Below are positions 36,278 through 47,879 of a stretch of 64,000 nt of DNA, one piece after another. Below the pieces are notes generated by a model. That model saw only the letters and a program-made list of their open reading frames with translations. It ran no database searches and had not been told where the DNA came from. Every line of letters starts with the position of its first letter. Position 1 is the stretch's first letter. A program made the position numbers and the translations under genes. The stretch covers positions 37,890,943 to 37,954,942 of the forward strand of contig OX388347.1 of NCBI GenBank assembly GCA_947579665.1. Reading direction: 5' to 3'. Source of the DNA: Sympetrum striolatum (Eukaryota > Arthropoda > Insecta > Odonata > Libellulidae).

Positions 36278-36533
36278 AAATGATGGGCAAATTACAGGAC
36301 TATTCGGCCCTCCGAAGAGGTTCAAGCCTTCCGTTCCTCCGCAGTTTTTAAATCAATAGCGTAATAAAAAAAATCAATAGCGATTTTTCTTATATTGTCA
36401 TAATTTCACTGAAAGCATTTGTATTAAAACTTTTCGAAGTATACTATTTCTTGAGTGTTGATCGAATTCTATGCTAAATTACATTATCCCGCCAAATGTT
36501 TTTGCCCAATAGTAAAAAGTTTGCCCATCGCTG
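36278..36533. mobile_element. Short hAT-like MITE (256 bp)
   Basis: The right end read inward is CAGCGATGGGCAAACTTTTT; the left end is AAATGATGGGCAAATTACAG. CAGTGATGGGCAAACTTTT is a common hAT terminus. Flanking octamers CTCTAAAA (36270-36277) and CTCTAGAG (36534-36541) agree at 6 of 8 positions and fit the hAT target type nTCTAGAn. There is no coding capacity, so mobilisation would have needed a transposase from elsewhere. Confidence 0.55.
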
Positions 36534-36541
36534 CTCTAGAG

Positions 36542-37300
36542 CGTCATATATTGAGAAATAGCTCGAAAAAGCTTTCAGGCGAAGAAGTTTCTCTGGCATT
36601 AAAAGGACGTACAGAAGTCAATACAAGAGGTAGAGAAATCGAAATACAGGATCGACGTAAAACGCTCCAATGCCCCCCAGGAAAAGCTCGTCGTCAGGTG
36701 ATGTTAAAGAGACCTTCTTGGGTGGTCTCATTACACTTTTAACACGCGGCATTATATGTACTCGTGTCAACCCAAAAACTCTCACCTGTATAATACCTTC
36801 TCCCCCAACCCCCTGTATGTTTGTGTCACTTAAAAAATGCCCTTTTTACGCCTCTCGAAACAGAGGGCGTGGTAATAAACCGGAGGAAGTAAATTGCTCT
36901 TTAGAATGGCCTCTGGAGGACCGTCCTCCTGTTTTTGTGGGCCGAAAGTACGGGAGGGGATGAGACAGGAGAAGTGGCGTCGAGTCAATAGTCTTTTCCA
37001 ATGGCAATTCCGTCTCGGATAGTGACCCGTAGGAGCCCCCCTCAACTCCCGGGATGGGATTCTCACGACGTCCGTCTCTTCCTCTTCTCCCCCACTCTCG
37101 CAATTGTCCACGTAAGAGAAGGCCGGGGAATGGGCTCTAGAAGTCGTTTCGCCGGAAAGAGATGGACTGGGATGAATCCTCTAAACCAGTCAAACCCTGT
37201 TAGACAGGGACGCTCATAAGACTGCACGTACAGGCGATAGCATAAACGCGGACGGAGAGCACTCCCGACGAGGTAGGGAAAGGTAGCGGAACAAGGATAT
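36542..37300. other. No gene recognised; GC-elevated stretch
   Basis: Several overlapping frames on both strands (36455-36742, 36670-36963, 36830-37111) without recognisable domains. Confidence 0.45.
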
Positions 37301-37489
37301 CATGGGGTTTGAAAAAGTGGAAATACGATAATAGTGTTAAGTTTCGAAGTACCGTCCAACACTTGGCTGATCTATATGAATATATACCAGTATAGTATAC
37401 CAATATAGTATACCTTGGACTCAGAACTTTCCATTCTTAATTATTAAACTCCTTAATTACAAAATAGCATATTTATTTATTAATTCAAA

Positions 37490-37840
37490 GATTCAGTAAC
37501 GGTTCTGACACCATTTAAAGAGAATACAAGCAACAATCAAAGAATATAACAAATTTAAAATAAATATACATGATTGTACGAAAAAATAGAAGCAAAATAA
37601 ACAAACAATAACATAGATGAAGACAGTATACATACAGAAAACGGCTCAAGCAGGATATTATTTACAAGAATCTATATACAGACATTCTTTTAAGAATGAG
37701 TCAAGCGACAGTTTGATGGGGCCTATGGAGGGAGGTAGGGAAATCAGAAGGTTTGGAAGTCTATAGTAAGGCACGTTGAGCAAGGGATAATCTAAATGAG
37801 GGAATATGAAGAAGAGGAGTCAGGCTGGTTGCTCTGGATG
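37490..37840 (-). mobile_element. LINE ORF2 C-terminal fragment
   Basis: Minus-strand reading gives IPSFRLSLAQRALL, then after a frameshift YRLPNLLISLPPSIGPI and KLSLDSFLKECLYIDSCK, with a stop at 37658-37660. The pattern (N)LLxSLPxxI...L.SFK(K/R) is the usual tail of many non-LTR ORF2 proteins. About 170 bp of AT-rich possible 3' UTR follows towards 37490. This is a different copy and subtype from the LINE at 5.3 kb. Confidence 0.42.
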
Positions 37841-37847
37841 GAATATT

Positions 37848-38022
37848 GTATAATAATAATTATAATGTTGTCTTCATTGATGGGATTATTTAAGTAAACA
37901 TAATCATTCGTAAAATAAACCCCATTTTACCCCCCGATGCAAACAACCATGCCACCAGAATTCATACCCTGGACCTCAGCATTGCCAGACTAGCGCACTA
38001 ACCACTACGCCATCGAGGCCGG
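37848..38022 (-). mobile_element. tRNA-derived SINE
   Basis: Minus strand from 38022: GGCCTCGATGGCGTAGTGG then TTAGTGCGCTAG, matching the polymerase III A box (TGGCGTAGTGGTTAGTGC type). About 45 bp later comes a degenerate B box, GGTATGAATTCTGG (37959-37973). The unit continues with GGCATGGTTGTTTGCATC and ends in an (ATT)n tail near 37848-37865. The B box has lost GGTTCGA, so it is probably not transcribed now. It abuts the LINE fragment on its 3' side. Confidence 0.6.
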
Positions 38023-38029
38023 TATCAAT

Positions 38030-40225
38030 ATATATAGGTATATATATAGTCCAAAAGAGTACCCAACCAGAATCACAGAACTGCATGCAGAGTTTCCTTA
38101 TTCGCAGAAAGTGTTTGCTTATGACTTTGTTATTATTCTCTTCAAGATTTAATTCCACGTTGTAAAATTCTCCAGCATTTGGTTTGAATAAGTTTTCGCA
38201 CTGTTTTCCATTCAAACTAGAGGTGGTTGATTGGATGAATTTGAAATTTCAGTTTTATTTTCCTACGATTAAACTTCTTCTTTCTCAAGGTTATTCTTAT
38301 TCTTTCATATCACTAAGAAAAGCAAGCAAGAGTAGATTTCAGCAAAATATACTGAAGAAACTATCACTCAGACAATTCGAAAAAGACCCATGCTAGTTTA
38401 TTGTCGGTTTACATCAACGTGTACTTTAAATCTGTTCAAAACTCATTCATTCGGGTTTAGTTACAGTATATAAGGATCGAAAACCTAATTTGCATTTCTA
38501 GGAAAGTTTAAATAAAAATACAAAAGCTTTTCTCTCCTCATTTCATCCATAAATTAAGTTAAACAGCGAGCACCACGTGTTTATTTTCCAATAGCCTCGG
38601 AGCAAATTTATTTATTGTAATGCAGATAAAACTACGAAAGAGTAGACATATAGACTCCATGAATGTTCATGTGTAATCAATATTCATGCTAATCAGAGAT
38701 TTAGTGAAAGATTTAGCGGAAAATGTTCGTATACGTGATAAAAGCTATGTAGGGACCCAAGTTAGATTTCATCATTTCAGTATGGTAGAATATTATATTT
38801 AATTGATTGCTCATGCGCCTTTTTCCTTGTGAAATTCGTTATAATAAGTCAAATTAACTATGCATACTTATTTTCACTAATATAAGTAAATGAAGATTAA
38901 TAGGGAGTTTTAAAATACTAGGTTCATTTCATGAAAATTAGCTTAGGAGGGTCAAATTTAAGTTAGCATTTCCTGACCGTTTCGTGCTCGTTGATACGCT
39001 CATTTCCAAAGCCGTATGCATTAGTAATCCACTCACCTTCTAATTACGAATGCGATGTGAGATTGTTTACTTATTTCGGCCTTGTTTAAAAATGCTATTG
39101 CTTCCCCGGCGATTCCGTAATTAAGGAAGAGTGACCGTGAATATTTATGCAATTGAATTACCCCAAAGACTCGCGTTGGGTACGGGTCAAAAACTTTATT
39201 CGTTATAGAATGTTAAATAATTTCGCACTTAATTCATCGATCTGGGCCTTCAAATAATGCCTTTAAATATTAACGGGCGAAAATGTAGATGAAAGGAAGT
39301 TCGTCGGCGATTTCATTTAAGCTTCTGTTATTTGAACTCCATTCTTCACTGGAGGGTAAAATTTTAGAACCCACAAATTTAAATTTGCTTTTCATCCTCC
39401 AAGGTTGATTTTTGGTAACAGCTCTTGGTAAATTAAAACGTATGAAATCACCACTAAAAGTCACGTTTTATTACCTTTTCGAAAAATTGGGTTTTACGTA
39501 ATAGTAATTAATTAGCAAGTTTAGCTGGGTAGCAATACGCAGAATTATGAAAACATGATTAAAATGAAACAGTTGAAAGAGTAGTTATACGTTTCTCATA
39601 TTCTGATATTCTTATATGCTGCAGGGGAATAAAGTAAGTTCTGAAGGACAGAGTAGTGGAAACGCTGAATCCTGGTTAAGTTATAGCATTTTTCTCTAAT
39701 GAATATAATTATCTTCCGCTACTTATGTAACTAACTTGATTTTATGTTATGATGTCTTCTTCAACCTAGCATATAATACAAATCACTACTTAGCTGACGT
39801 TTGGTATGATTCGAATGGTTTTCTTTATGTACTCCACCATGGTCGATTTACTTTTGCTATTATTGCTTTTGCTACTTTTAAACTGTAAGAACCATAATTA
39901 GAACTCTAATTTGTACTAGAAGATCGGTACGCTCGGCTAAACCTATCGCTAAATCCAGTAATTGGATTATTTATGCTACATAAGATATAACCCATTTTTC
40001 TTTCAATGTAAATTAACTGCATGCTCTACATAATCAAGGAAAAATTATTCTTATCAATGACTAATTAAATACGCAACACAATGTAATATATATAAGGAGA
40101 TTGTGTCTGTGTACAGATATTGCAACTATCAAATACCACCAGACTCACCAACAATTCCGAATCGCATACCTCAATGATTATAATTAAGGATAATTTGTCA
40201 AGAAAGAATCTGTCCCCGTAGTAAG
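38030..40225. other. No gene seen; AT-rich
   Basis: Nothing recognised in either strand. Confidence 0.5.
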
Positions 40226-40230
40226 GCTAT

Positions 40231-40549
40231 AGAGAAGGGGTTCCCAATTTTTGTCCTCGCATCCCCATTGGCTTGTGAGTTATTATCTGTATTATCTGTA
40301 TTCTCTATTTTCCATTACAAGAAAACGTTTTTTATTTCGTAAAAATTATTAACACGGAATAGTATGTTGTGTTTTATTGAAACGTACCAATATGGTATGG
40401 TATGGAAATTTACCTAAATTACTTGTATATGTGTGCACTTGAAACATTTTAATAACATAATGCATTTATTCAACTGCTGTTCACCGTATCCTATGAGCAA
40501 GCTTTGCGTACTCAGAGAGGAAACGTTTACCCTAGGTTGGGAATCCTTG
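40231..40549. mobile_element. Putative hAT-like MITE (~320 bp)
   Basis: The left end GAAGGGGTTCCCAATTTTT and the inverse of the right end, CAAGGATTCCCAACCTA, form an imperfect inverted pair similar to hAT termini. There is no coding sequence inside and no clear target duplication. Confidence 0.38.
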
Positions 40550-40825
40550 ATATTGAATAAGGAATCAGTATCATCACTAAAATACTTCGCAACTCATTGC
40601 TAATACCCTGAAAACTACAGTTATTTTTATATGACACTGCTGTGGAATAAACGTCAGATTTTTACAGTATTTCCAAAATACTTCCTGAATTTTTAATAGT
40701 TCGTGTTCATTTTAATCAGATGTTATTGTTTTATTTCGGTTGCATTTTAGTGCTTCAATTTTCATTTCTCAATTTGGTTAAGTAACGTTGAAAAATCTAG
40801 TGAAATGATTAGTTGGAATTCATTT

Positions 40826-41474
40826 CAAGGGGAACACCAGGTTAACGGATTCGAACGAAACTGTCAGGGCACACCCTTTGCCTAAAAATAGTGGACAAGT
40901 GTCCGACCGTTCCACTCAATGGCAATGTTGTTATTGTATTATTGTGGTGCGTCGACATCTACGGTCATTTAGCACCATTTGCTAGTAAAGATAATTAGGT
41001 CATACCTTCATGGAACTATAGTCTGTGGCTGAAATTTGAGCGCTCAATGGTTTATGAGAAATAAGCAACTGAAAATAGGAGTTAGGCAAACACGCCATAC
41101 ACGTGCATTGCCATATAGATCTTGAGATTTTCCTCTTAGGAAATTATTTTTTTCCATTTCTTACTGATAACCTATCTTTTTGCGATTAAATTTCATCTTC
41201 TTACCTTCCGAGAATTCTTTATGTTTAAGTTAGCACATATTATAATACACATAACGCCGCACAGTGGGCTAGACTCGAAAAAGGCTGGACAAAAATGTGT
41301 TTTTTTTTTGAGGGCGGACTGTAAAACTTCGCTCTTAAATTCGCGTAAATGCTATTTTATAAACAAAGGCCCACTGAGTTGAACAGTTGGGGACACGTGT
41401 CTACTATCTTTAAGGAAAGAATGTGCCCGAAAGTTTCATTTAAATCCGTTTACCACAAACCTGGCGTCCCCTTG
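40826..41474. mobile_element. Inverted-repeat DNA element (~650 bp), non-autonomous
   Basis: Left arm 40826-40935 starts CAAGGGGAACACCAGGTT; the right arm 41365-41474 inverted starts CAAGGGGACGCCAGGTT. The arms stay alignable for about 105 bp (AACGGATT, GAAACT, GGGCACA, ATAGT(G)GACA(C)GTGTCC, CTCA(A/G)TGG). The interior has no coding capacity. The superfamily is unknown and no clear target duplication was found. A solo arm lies at 7789-7900. Confidence 0.65.
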
Positions 41475-41479
41475 TCAGT

Positions 41480-42595
41480 AACCTTATGGATAAAATATCT
41501 ATGCTTGAATTTTTGAAAAGTAACGGTGAGCTTAAGAAAACTTCAGGGTGTTCGTATATTTTCAGATTCAATAGTCCACGCCGAAAGCCGTAGTTAAGTT
41601 TGCACGTGCGAAGAAATGCAGCAGGGTAGGATCACCGCGTATGCTTCTTGAGATTTTCCAGAGCTTGACTTTTGACAGACTATCTTCTCTCTCTTTGTCA
41701 ACTCTCCATCACATTCCAAACCGCCACTCTCTTCAAGAATGGCTCTTCTTACGGAACAGCAGCTCCCCGCACTGTTCTGTCCTGTCTACTGTCTACCTCA
41801 AAAGTGACAGAACCAAGGGGTCAAAGCACTTCCTCTGCACCTTAATCTATTCCATAACCTTTGGTATCCCATTCCGTGCCTGGTAACGGTCAAACTTGAA
41901 TTTGCACATTTTCTTCAGCTTATCAGGTCCTTCGTGCATTTCTCTTTCACATTCTACCGTTTTAACTGTTTGTCAAATGAATTTCTGATACAGTGGTATT
42001 ATTATCATTATGCCATCGTATATGCTTCATGCCATATTTAGTCCACATTGGTACGTGAGACTTTTGTTTTTTCAGTATGTATGAATGATTTTCTTAAATC
42101 ACCATGTTATAGAGAATGTTTTACTTAATTTGTATGCTCTCCAAGAATTTTCATCTATTTTTCTTGTTTTTTTTAGGATACTTACTCTAATTTTATTGGT
42201 CGTTAATTTTTGGTAAAACTTGCTAGATGGAGGATTTAAAATATTCTCAGCAAATATTTAGGGATAGAAAACTCAGTTGAACGGCTTTGAAAACAAATTG
42301 TGAACTTTCCTATAGGCCCAACTTATAACATCAAGCCACATCCTCTGCCAGGTTGGGTTTTCTTTTCATTATTAAGTATGGAATTACATTTAAGTAAAGA
42401 TTTTATTATAATAGGTATCTGGATAATTCATATATTATTGTTTTTGAGACTTTAAACTAAACCATTGTAAGCATCATAACGAAAATTAATGTATGTTTGT
42501 TTAGTTCGGAAGAATACGAGGATTATAGTCCCACAATTGATTTTTCTTCAATGTTAGAGATCAAAATTCAGATGTATTAATAAGCACTAAAGATA
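41480..42595. other. No gene recognised
   Basis: The 81-aa frame at 41641-41886 shows no recognised domain; the remainder is AT-rich. Confidence 0.45.
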
Positions 42596-42597
42596 AA

Positions 42598-42715
42598 AAA
42601 CATGATAATGACGGGACCGGAACTCATTGATAAGGTCAAAGGGGTCATCGGCTGTAAAGTCAAACACTTAGAAAATCCGGGTTCGAGTCCCTGTAAAGAT
42701 GATGTGTTTGATATT
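42598..42715 (+). repeat. SINE-like segment with polymerase III B box
   Basis: CCGGGTTCGAGTCCC (B box 42680-42690) fits the canonical GGTTCGANNCC. The upstream region has no convincing A box or cloverleaf, so this is a tRNA-derived repeat remnant rather than a tRNA gene. Confidence 0.4.
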
Positions 42716-42719
42716 TATT

Positions 42720-43895
42720 TTGCGTCTCTTTTATCTGTTATTTCTCTTAACATAATTTATTGCTCGATAATGTTACTAACATAATTCAAATCAACCTTGT
42801 ATACAATTATAATTTCCTAAAGCTCTTATTATATCTCTTCGGAACCATTTTTTTCAACTTTGCTCTTGTGTCCATTTGCAAATAACTATGGGATTCACCT
42901 TCAATATCGGAAAATTGAAAGGGAAATCAATCTTCTTGTGTATTTGTATTCTATATCACCAATCATATATTTATAGAGCCCACATGTATCCTGAAATTAT
43001 CTAGAAATACAATTATGTATAATCTATTTATGTTAAACCTATTATTGGATATTTTTCTTTCACTGCCCCTGAATAGTTCTCTTTGTAACATTAGACGTGT
43101 AAGAGATAATATTTTTCCTCTCATTTTGGGTGTGGGATATTTTAAGAATATCGAGAAAATTTTTGTTTCCCTCCGCAGAGACATGATGTAAAGAAATATG
43201 AAATGTGTCTATTTTTCAATAATTCAGCAATATGTTTGGCACTTCATTATTATCATGCACTTTATAATTCTCTCTGGCTGCTGAAAATATCTTGAAGGTT
43301 AGGAAAAATACCGTTCTCCCTTCTTTATTGATATAATTCCATGGGGGGAAACAGAATTATTATTCCAAAATGGAAGTTCACAAAAGTGCCTTATTTATTT
43401 AATTTCTCTATAATACAAAAAAGTGATTTTTATTGAAATATATGTCTTCCGCAGCAGAAATTATAAAAGCGTGATGCGGTATATTTTTCGTGCTCTTTGT
43501 TTGATTCCTCATATTTGTATTTTAGTCGTTCTCGTATATCTTCATATTTATATTTGCTGAGCAAATATTTCTATATTGTTATCATATTTTCTCTCTCTCC
43601 CATTCCTTCTATTGTTTATCAACGAGTTTTTATCTCCATCTCGCAGAGACAATAACTCCGTATTTTTCATCCATACTTATGTATACGTTCGGGTGTATAC
43701 TTTAGCTGGGCAACCGATGCAGCCCGATATCGAAGAGCTGTATCATATTTTAGACATCAATTCCGCGATTTCGATCAGTGGATTACTTTCAGGGAGAAAG
43801 TTATTTTGTGCGAATAACTCTCCTGTTATTGCATGAGAATATGGATATCTTTGTAGGGTTTTGAAAATGAGTAAAGTAATAAATATTATTAACAG
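42720..43895. other. No gene seen
   Basis: The 86-aa frame at 43576-43836 has a hydrophobic start but no recognisable family. Confidence 0.45.
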
Positions 43896-43899
43896 ATTG

Positions 43900-43972
43900 A
43901 CAGCCCATGTCTAATTAACTGGGCATTATGGGTCTACACTGGATGCCCATGTCTTGTTAACTTGATATTAGT
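43900..43972 (+). repeat. Short direct repeat, GCCCATGTCT(A/T)(A/G)TTAACT
   Basis: Two copies about 43 bp apart (near 43902 and 43945); the first also folds with GGGCATTATGGG. Confidence 0.55.
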
Positions 43973-43988
43973 ATTATGCTACTCCATT

Positions 43989-44063
43989 TTAATAATTATA
44001 TTAATAACTAATCGTCTTTATGTGGGCAAGATTGAGATTAAAAGTGTCTTCTTCCATCTAACC
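43989..44063 (-). mobile_element. LINE 3' tail (same family as 6101-6170)
   Basis: Minus strand: GGGTTAGATGGAAGAAGACA, then TTAATCTCAATCTTGCCC, ACATAAAGACGATTAGTTAT and an AT-rich tail. It matches the end of the LINE at 6.1 kb block by block. No ORF2 remnant was found upstream of it, so the copy is very short. Confidence 0.6.
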
Positions 44064-44471
44064 CATGGTGAAAAATTAAATAATAACTAAAGAGATAGAA
44101 TGAGAAAAAACGAGAAGAATTATAGATGTAAAAATACAAAATATATAAATACACCATAAATAAGTACATGTATGCGATACATCAATAAATATAGTCAGTT
44201 GAATTTTAAATAGCTGGAATCAATATACACAATAACATAAAACAAACAATAAAGGAATTTTTTTAAAAAGTACATAGATTTTCATCCATACAGTTTTCAT
44301 CGATACTTTGACCTAATAAGTCAGTGTATAGAGTATTAGATATTTTGTGTGCCTCCAAACCTATCTAATATAAACTCTAAATCTCCATATAACCATGAAT
44401 TGGTTAATTGTTTTGGTAGGTTTACTTTGGACTAATTAAAATTTGTATGTAAATGATCTCTGCCATGTATA

Positions 44472-44513
44472 ATTTTTGGCTAACTACTACTACTACTATT
44501 TTGGCTAACTACT
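44472..44513 (+). repeat. Direct repeat TTTTGGCTAACTACT with (ACT)n
   Basis: Two copies separated by an ACT trinucleotide run. Confidence 0.75.
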
Positions 44514-44519
44514 TTATTT

Positions 44520-45775
44520 TCTACGTTGCAATTTCTCTGTATTACCCTTTTACAAACACTTTTTTCGGTTGCAAGAGAATATCAGCTAGGATGTAGAATT
44601 ACAGTTTCGGATATCCTGTGTAAAAGGGTCCCATAACCTAATAGGCTGTAGTCCCATGACGTCCGTCGGGTTTTCAATGCAGTCTTCTTTTGTTATGGAT
44701 GTTAAAGGGGGTCACTAATGCTCTGCATATCCCCATACATGTACATACATACAATCAAAGAGTGGTGGTGTCCTTGTTAGAACCCAGGACAGGGAAGGTA
44801 CTAGTCATCAAATTTCGGCCTGCCCTTTGCGCGGGAGAACCCTTAAACCAGTTTGCATTTAATTTTCGTCCCTTTACAATCCCAGGATTGCCACTCGCTT
44901 CCCCAGCTATCATAACAGCTTCACTCATTGATCATAATTACTCATTAACTGCGTTGATGCTTTTGTTAATACTTCAAATGATCATCTGGAGGTTGACGGT
45001 TTGGCTACACACTTTGGTTGAAAATTAGAAAAAAGTTACTAGACTAGAATTTACTAAGGGGATTCAGTGTATATTTAGAGTAATATAGAAAAAAGCCAAT
45101 CTGGGAAACATATGCTGTAGAATTTTATGCAATACAGTTTAACGTTGCTTAACAAACAAATTTCATCAGCATTTACTCATGGTTTCTAGATAAATTGTGA
45201 AAATTCGTGCTACTTAGTGACTGAATACAGGCCAGGAATTTCTGTTGATCAGTTTTTAAAAGTTAATGTCAATGTGGAACACTCTTGGAGATAAAAAATA
45301 CTTATAGTTGATAGAATTTTGAAATTCAATTTTGCATCTAGTTTAATGTCCTATAAGTCGCCTTTCAGTATATGGCAGGGAGGCATACACTGGGCGTTTA
45401 AACTACTTTTATAGTTGGTTATTATCGTTTAGCGTTCGCGGAAAGCATGCATTTTTAAAACAACTAGTCCAAGCAACTATTTCTCTTAATTTACCATCAT
45501 TACCGAATCGGCCAATCTAGCAGTGGGTAGCAGGTTTTCACTGTTACTTCCGCAAAAGTACTCAAATTTTTTAAAGGTGTTCTAATTGACGTTTATAGTT
45601 CGTAAAACTACTAAAAAATAATGGGAGCAGTACATTGAGTGAAGATATCAGCAATGAATCATTCACCTATGTTTGGGTGTCTTTAACGCTACAAATTTTA
45701 CTCTGATGAATCACGTTGTTTTGTAGATCCTGTACAGAAATATAACGCGTTATTTGATGTGTTTTGTTTTGTCTA
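44520..45775. other. No gene recognised
   Basis: The 112-aa frame at 44690-45028 has no known motif. A GGGTTCTAAC box on the minus strand near 44775 is only weakly B-box-like. Confidence 0.4.
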
Positions 45776-45779
45776 AGAT

Positions 45780-47400
45780 TCAGCAGGACGCATTCCATTC
45801 GGGCGTTTCCTTGCTTTTTCCGTAAGTGCACCCACACTTTGGACTCCATCCAGTGTTTTAGTTCTCAGTTTTATCATCGCTTCGCCCAACGCAGCACGGA
45901 ATGCATGAGATACACCCTCACGCGCGACCGGCGGCATACCTTTCTCCGATATTTTTCCGAAAATGTCCTCTCCACCGCCTCTCAGCACGAAAAAAGGGAG
46001 AACTTTAAAAATGTGTACACCGGAGCCCCATTTTGTTGTTTAAAATGTCGTGCCCCCGTATTGCCGCCATTCGCGATTTACAAAGCTAATTTAATGGTCT
46101 GCTTCACCACAGGAGTTCCAATCTATTTCTCATGCACGCGAAAACCCTCCCCTACGCTGCTCTCCTATCCCCGTTCCCTCTCCTTCATACATATGCGAGA
46201 ATTAATTGCCCCGCGAACGGATGCGTCGTGTTATGTTCCGCGAAAAATGCTCGTCAATTTATGCTGCCGGTATTAAAATATTGGGAGCGTCATTCACGGG
46301 GGAGAAAGTGAACGCAACTCGGCGCACAGCTCTGTGTTTGTTTTAAAGAGGATGTGACGGAAACGAAAATTATTCCTATCATAATTGGGAAGGGAAAGGG
46401 AAAAACGGCGAAGAAACGGGAGTTAAATTTTCGGGAATATTTTTTCCATTAGCATCCCGAAGTTTGGGGAAAAAAGTTATTTTTACGCGCGGGATAGGAG
46501 AATTATTTTCTCCCTACTCCTCCCCGCCTGGGATTAGGCGCGCTTTTAATTTTTCTCTTTTTTATTATTTTTTAAGTTTACTTTACGCTCCGCGAAGTTT
46601 TCGAGACTGATTGTGGAACGCACGATCTCCCTCGCTGCCGAATTCCTGGTTTTCTGGGGAGAAAAATGTTATGCGGAGGAATTCTATAGCTTACATTCCC
46701 AGCGCGCCTTCACTCTCCCCCGTAGAGGATAAGCCGCGCTCGCTTCAGGGGGCGGCACGATTGACTGCGAGCAAAGTGCTCCGGAACTAATGAAAAAAAT
46801 GAGGAGCGATAATAAAAGGAGTTTGGAGGATCGCGGGCCCCAGACTCCCGGAACGCAAAGTTTTCTGATGGGAACGAAAATGTTGCGCCGCGAAGTTTGG
46901 CAACTCCTTCGTTCGGGGCATACCGTTTTCCCGAGGAAACCTCTCGTCGAGCCTTGATATCGATTGACTCTTGCACCGGTTGCGTCATTAGGTTTCCATA
47001 GATACAGTTGGACGAGGTGCGCGACGTTGCCTATTCATTTTTACAATATTCATTATCAGTTTTAATATGTTTCCGAGTTAGGAATGCTTTTTTAAAAAGT
47101 TCGCGGTGCCCTTTGCAAGTGGTATCGATGGCGCCGGATTTCGACTCTTCCCTCTCAGAATGCACGTTTAATTTTTTACAATTCCAACTTTTGAAAACAG
47201 TGAACGCGTGGACATCAAGCGCATTTGTATTCCCTTCCTCTCCCTCTACACATCTGTAACTTCAAATTTCAGTGTAAAGTGTAAATAACGTTTTAATTAG
47301 GAGAAAAATTAGAGATTCGGCGTGTATAATCGGTTTTAAATTGCACGCGAAGCTTGTCAACAAAGCCGAGGCCAAACAGTTTTTGTGCCGTCATCATTAA
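45780..47400. other. CpG-dense patch, no gene recognised
   Basis: Dense CG dinucleotides (for example CACGCGCGACCGGCGG near 45920, CGCGCTTTTAAT near 46540, GTGCGCGACG near 47018) in otherwise AT-rich DNA. Frames of 170 (45764-46276), 92 and 83 codons occur on opposite strands without domains. The composition resembles the patches at 18.9-20.3 and 58.4-59.7 kb. An unmethylated regulatory island is one explanation. Confidence 0.5.
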
Positions 47401-47764
47401 GGAAAATTGTTTTCGAGTTCATAAAATTTCAATTTAAGAACTGCGCCAACTCTCAAATGTCACAGGTGATTATTTTTTTTTTATCTTTACTACTGCATGT
47501 TACGATTTTAAAGTGCAATCTTTAAATTCGTCAGTTGAATTTAAGATCGCTGAAATTTGGCCTCAGCTAATCTATTGATAAAGGCATAGATTCCATCAAT
47601 AATTACTTAACCGACTGTACTTTAATTTTTGGGATGGAAATAATAAATTACTCCTTCGAAGTATAATTTTAAAATAAAATTATTTTTAAGAAGTAGTTCT
47701 AGCTCTAATTACATATAATATGAAATTCAAATGCTTGTTGTATGTATAGGAAATTCAGAAATGG

Positions 47765-47850
47765 TATTTTCAACTAATTCCGAGGTTTGTATTTAGCGTG
47801 TTTGACCTCGATTGGTTCTGGGTTCGATTCCCGGTGGGAGACAATAATTA
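47765..47850 (+). repeat. SINE-like segment with B box
   Basis: TTCTGGGTTCGATTCCCGG (B box 47821-47831) is a perfect polymerase III B box. Upstream TTTAGCGTGTTTGACCTCG could be a degraded A box. There is no full tRNA fold. Confidence 0.45.
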
Positions 47851-47879
47851 TCGGTGTTCTTTCAACATCGTGATGTAAT

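Noticed and set aside
41641..41886. 81-codon frame as LINE endonuclease or C-terminus
   Set aside because: Neither strand shows a convincing LINE signature.
44690..45028. 112-codon frame considered as a retroelement fragment
   Set aside because: No conserved reverse-transcriptase, gag or integrase motif could be identified.
45764..46276. 170-codon open frame as a gene
   Set aside because: No domain, a competing frame on the opposite strand, CpG-rich composition explains its length. Kept only as a low-priority finding.
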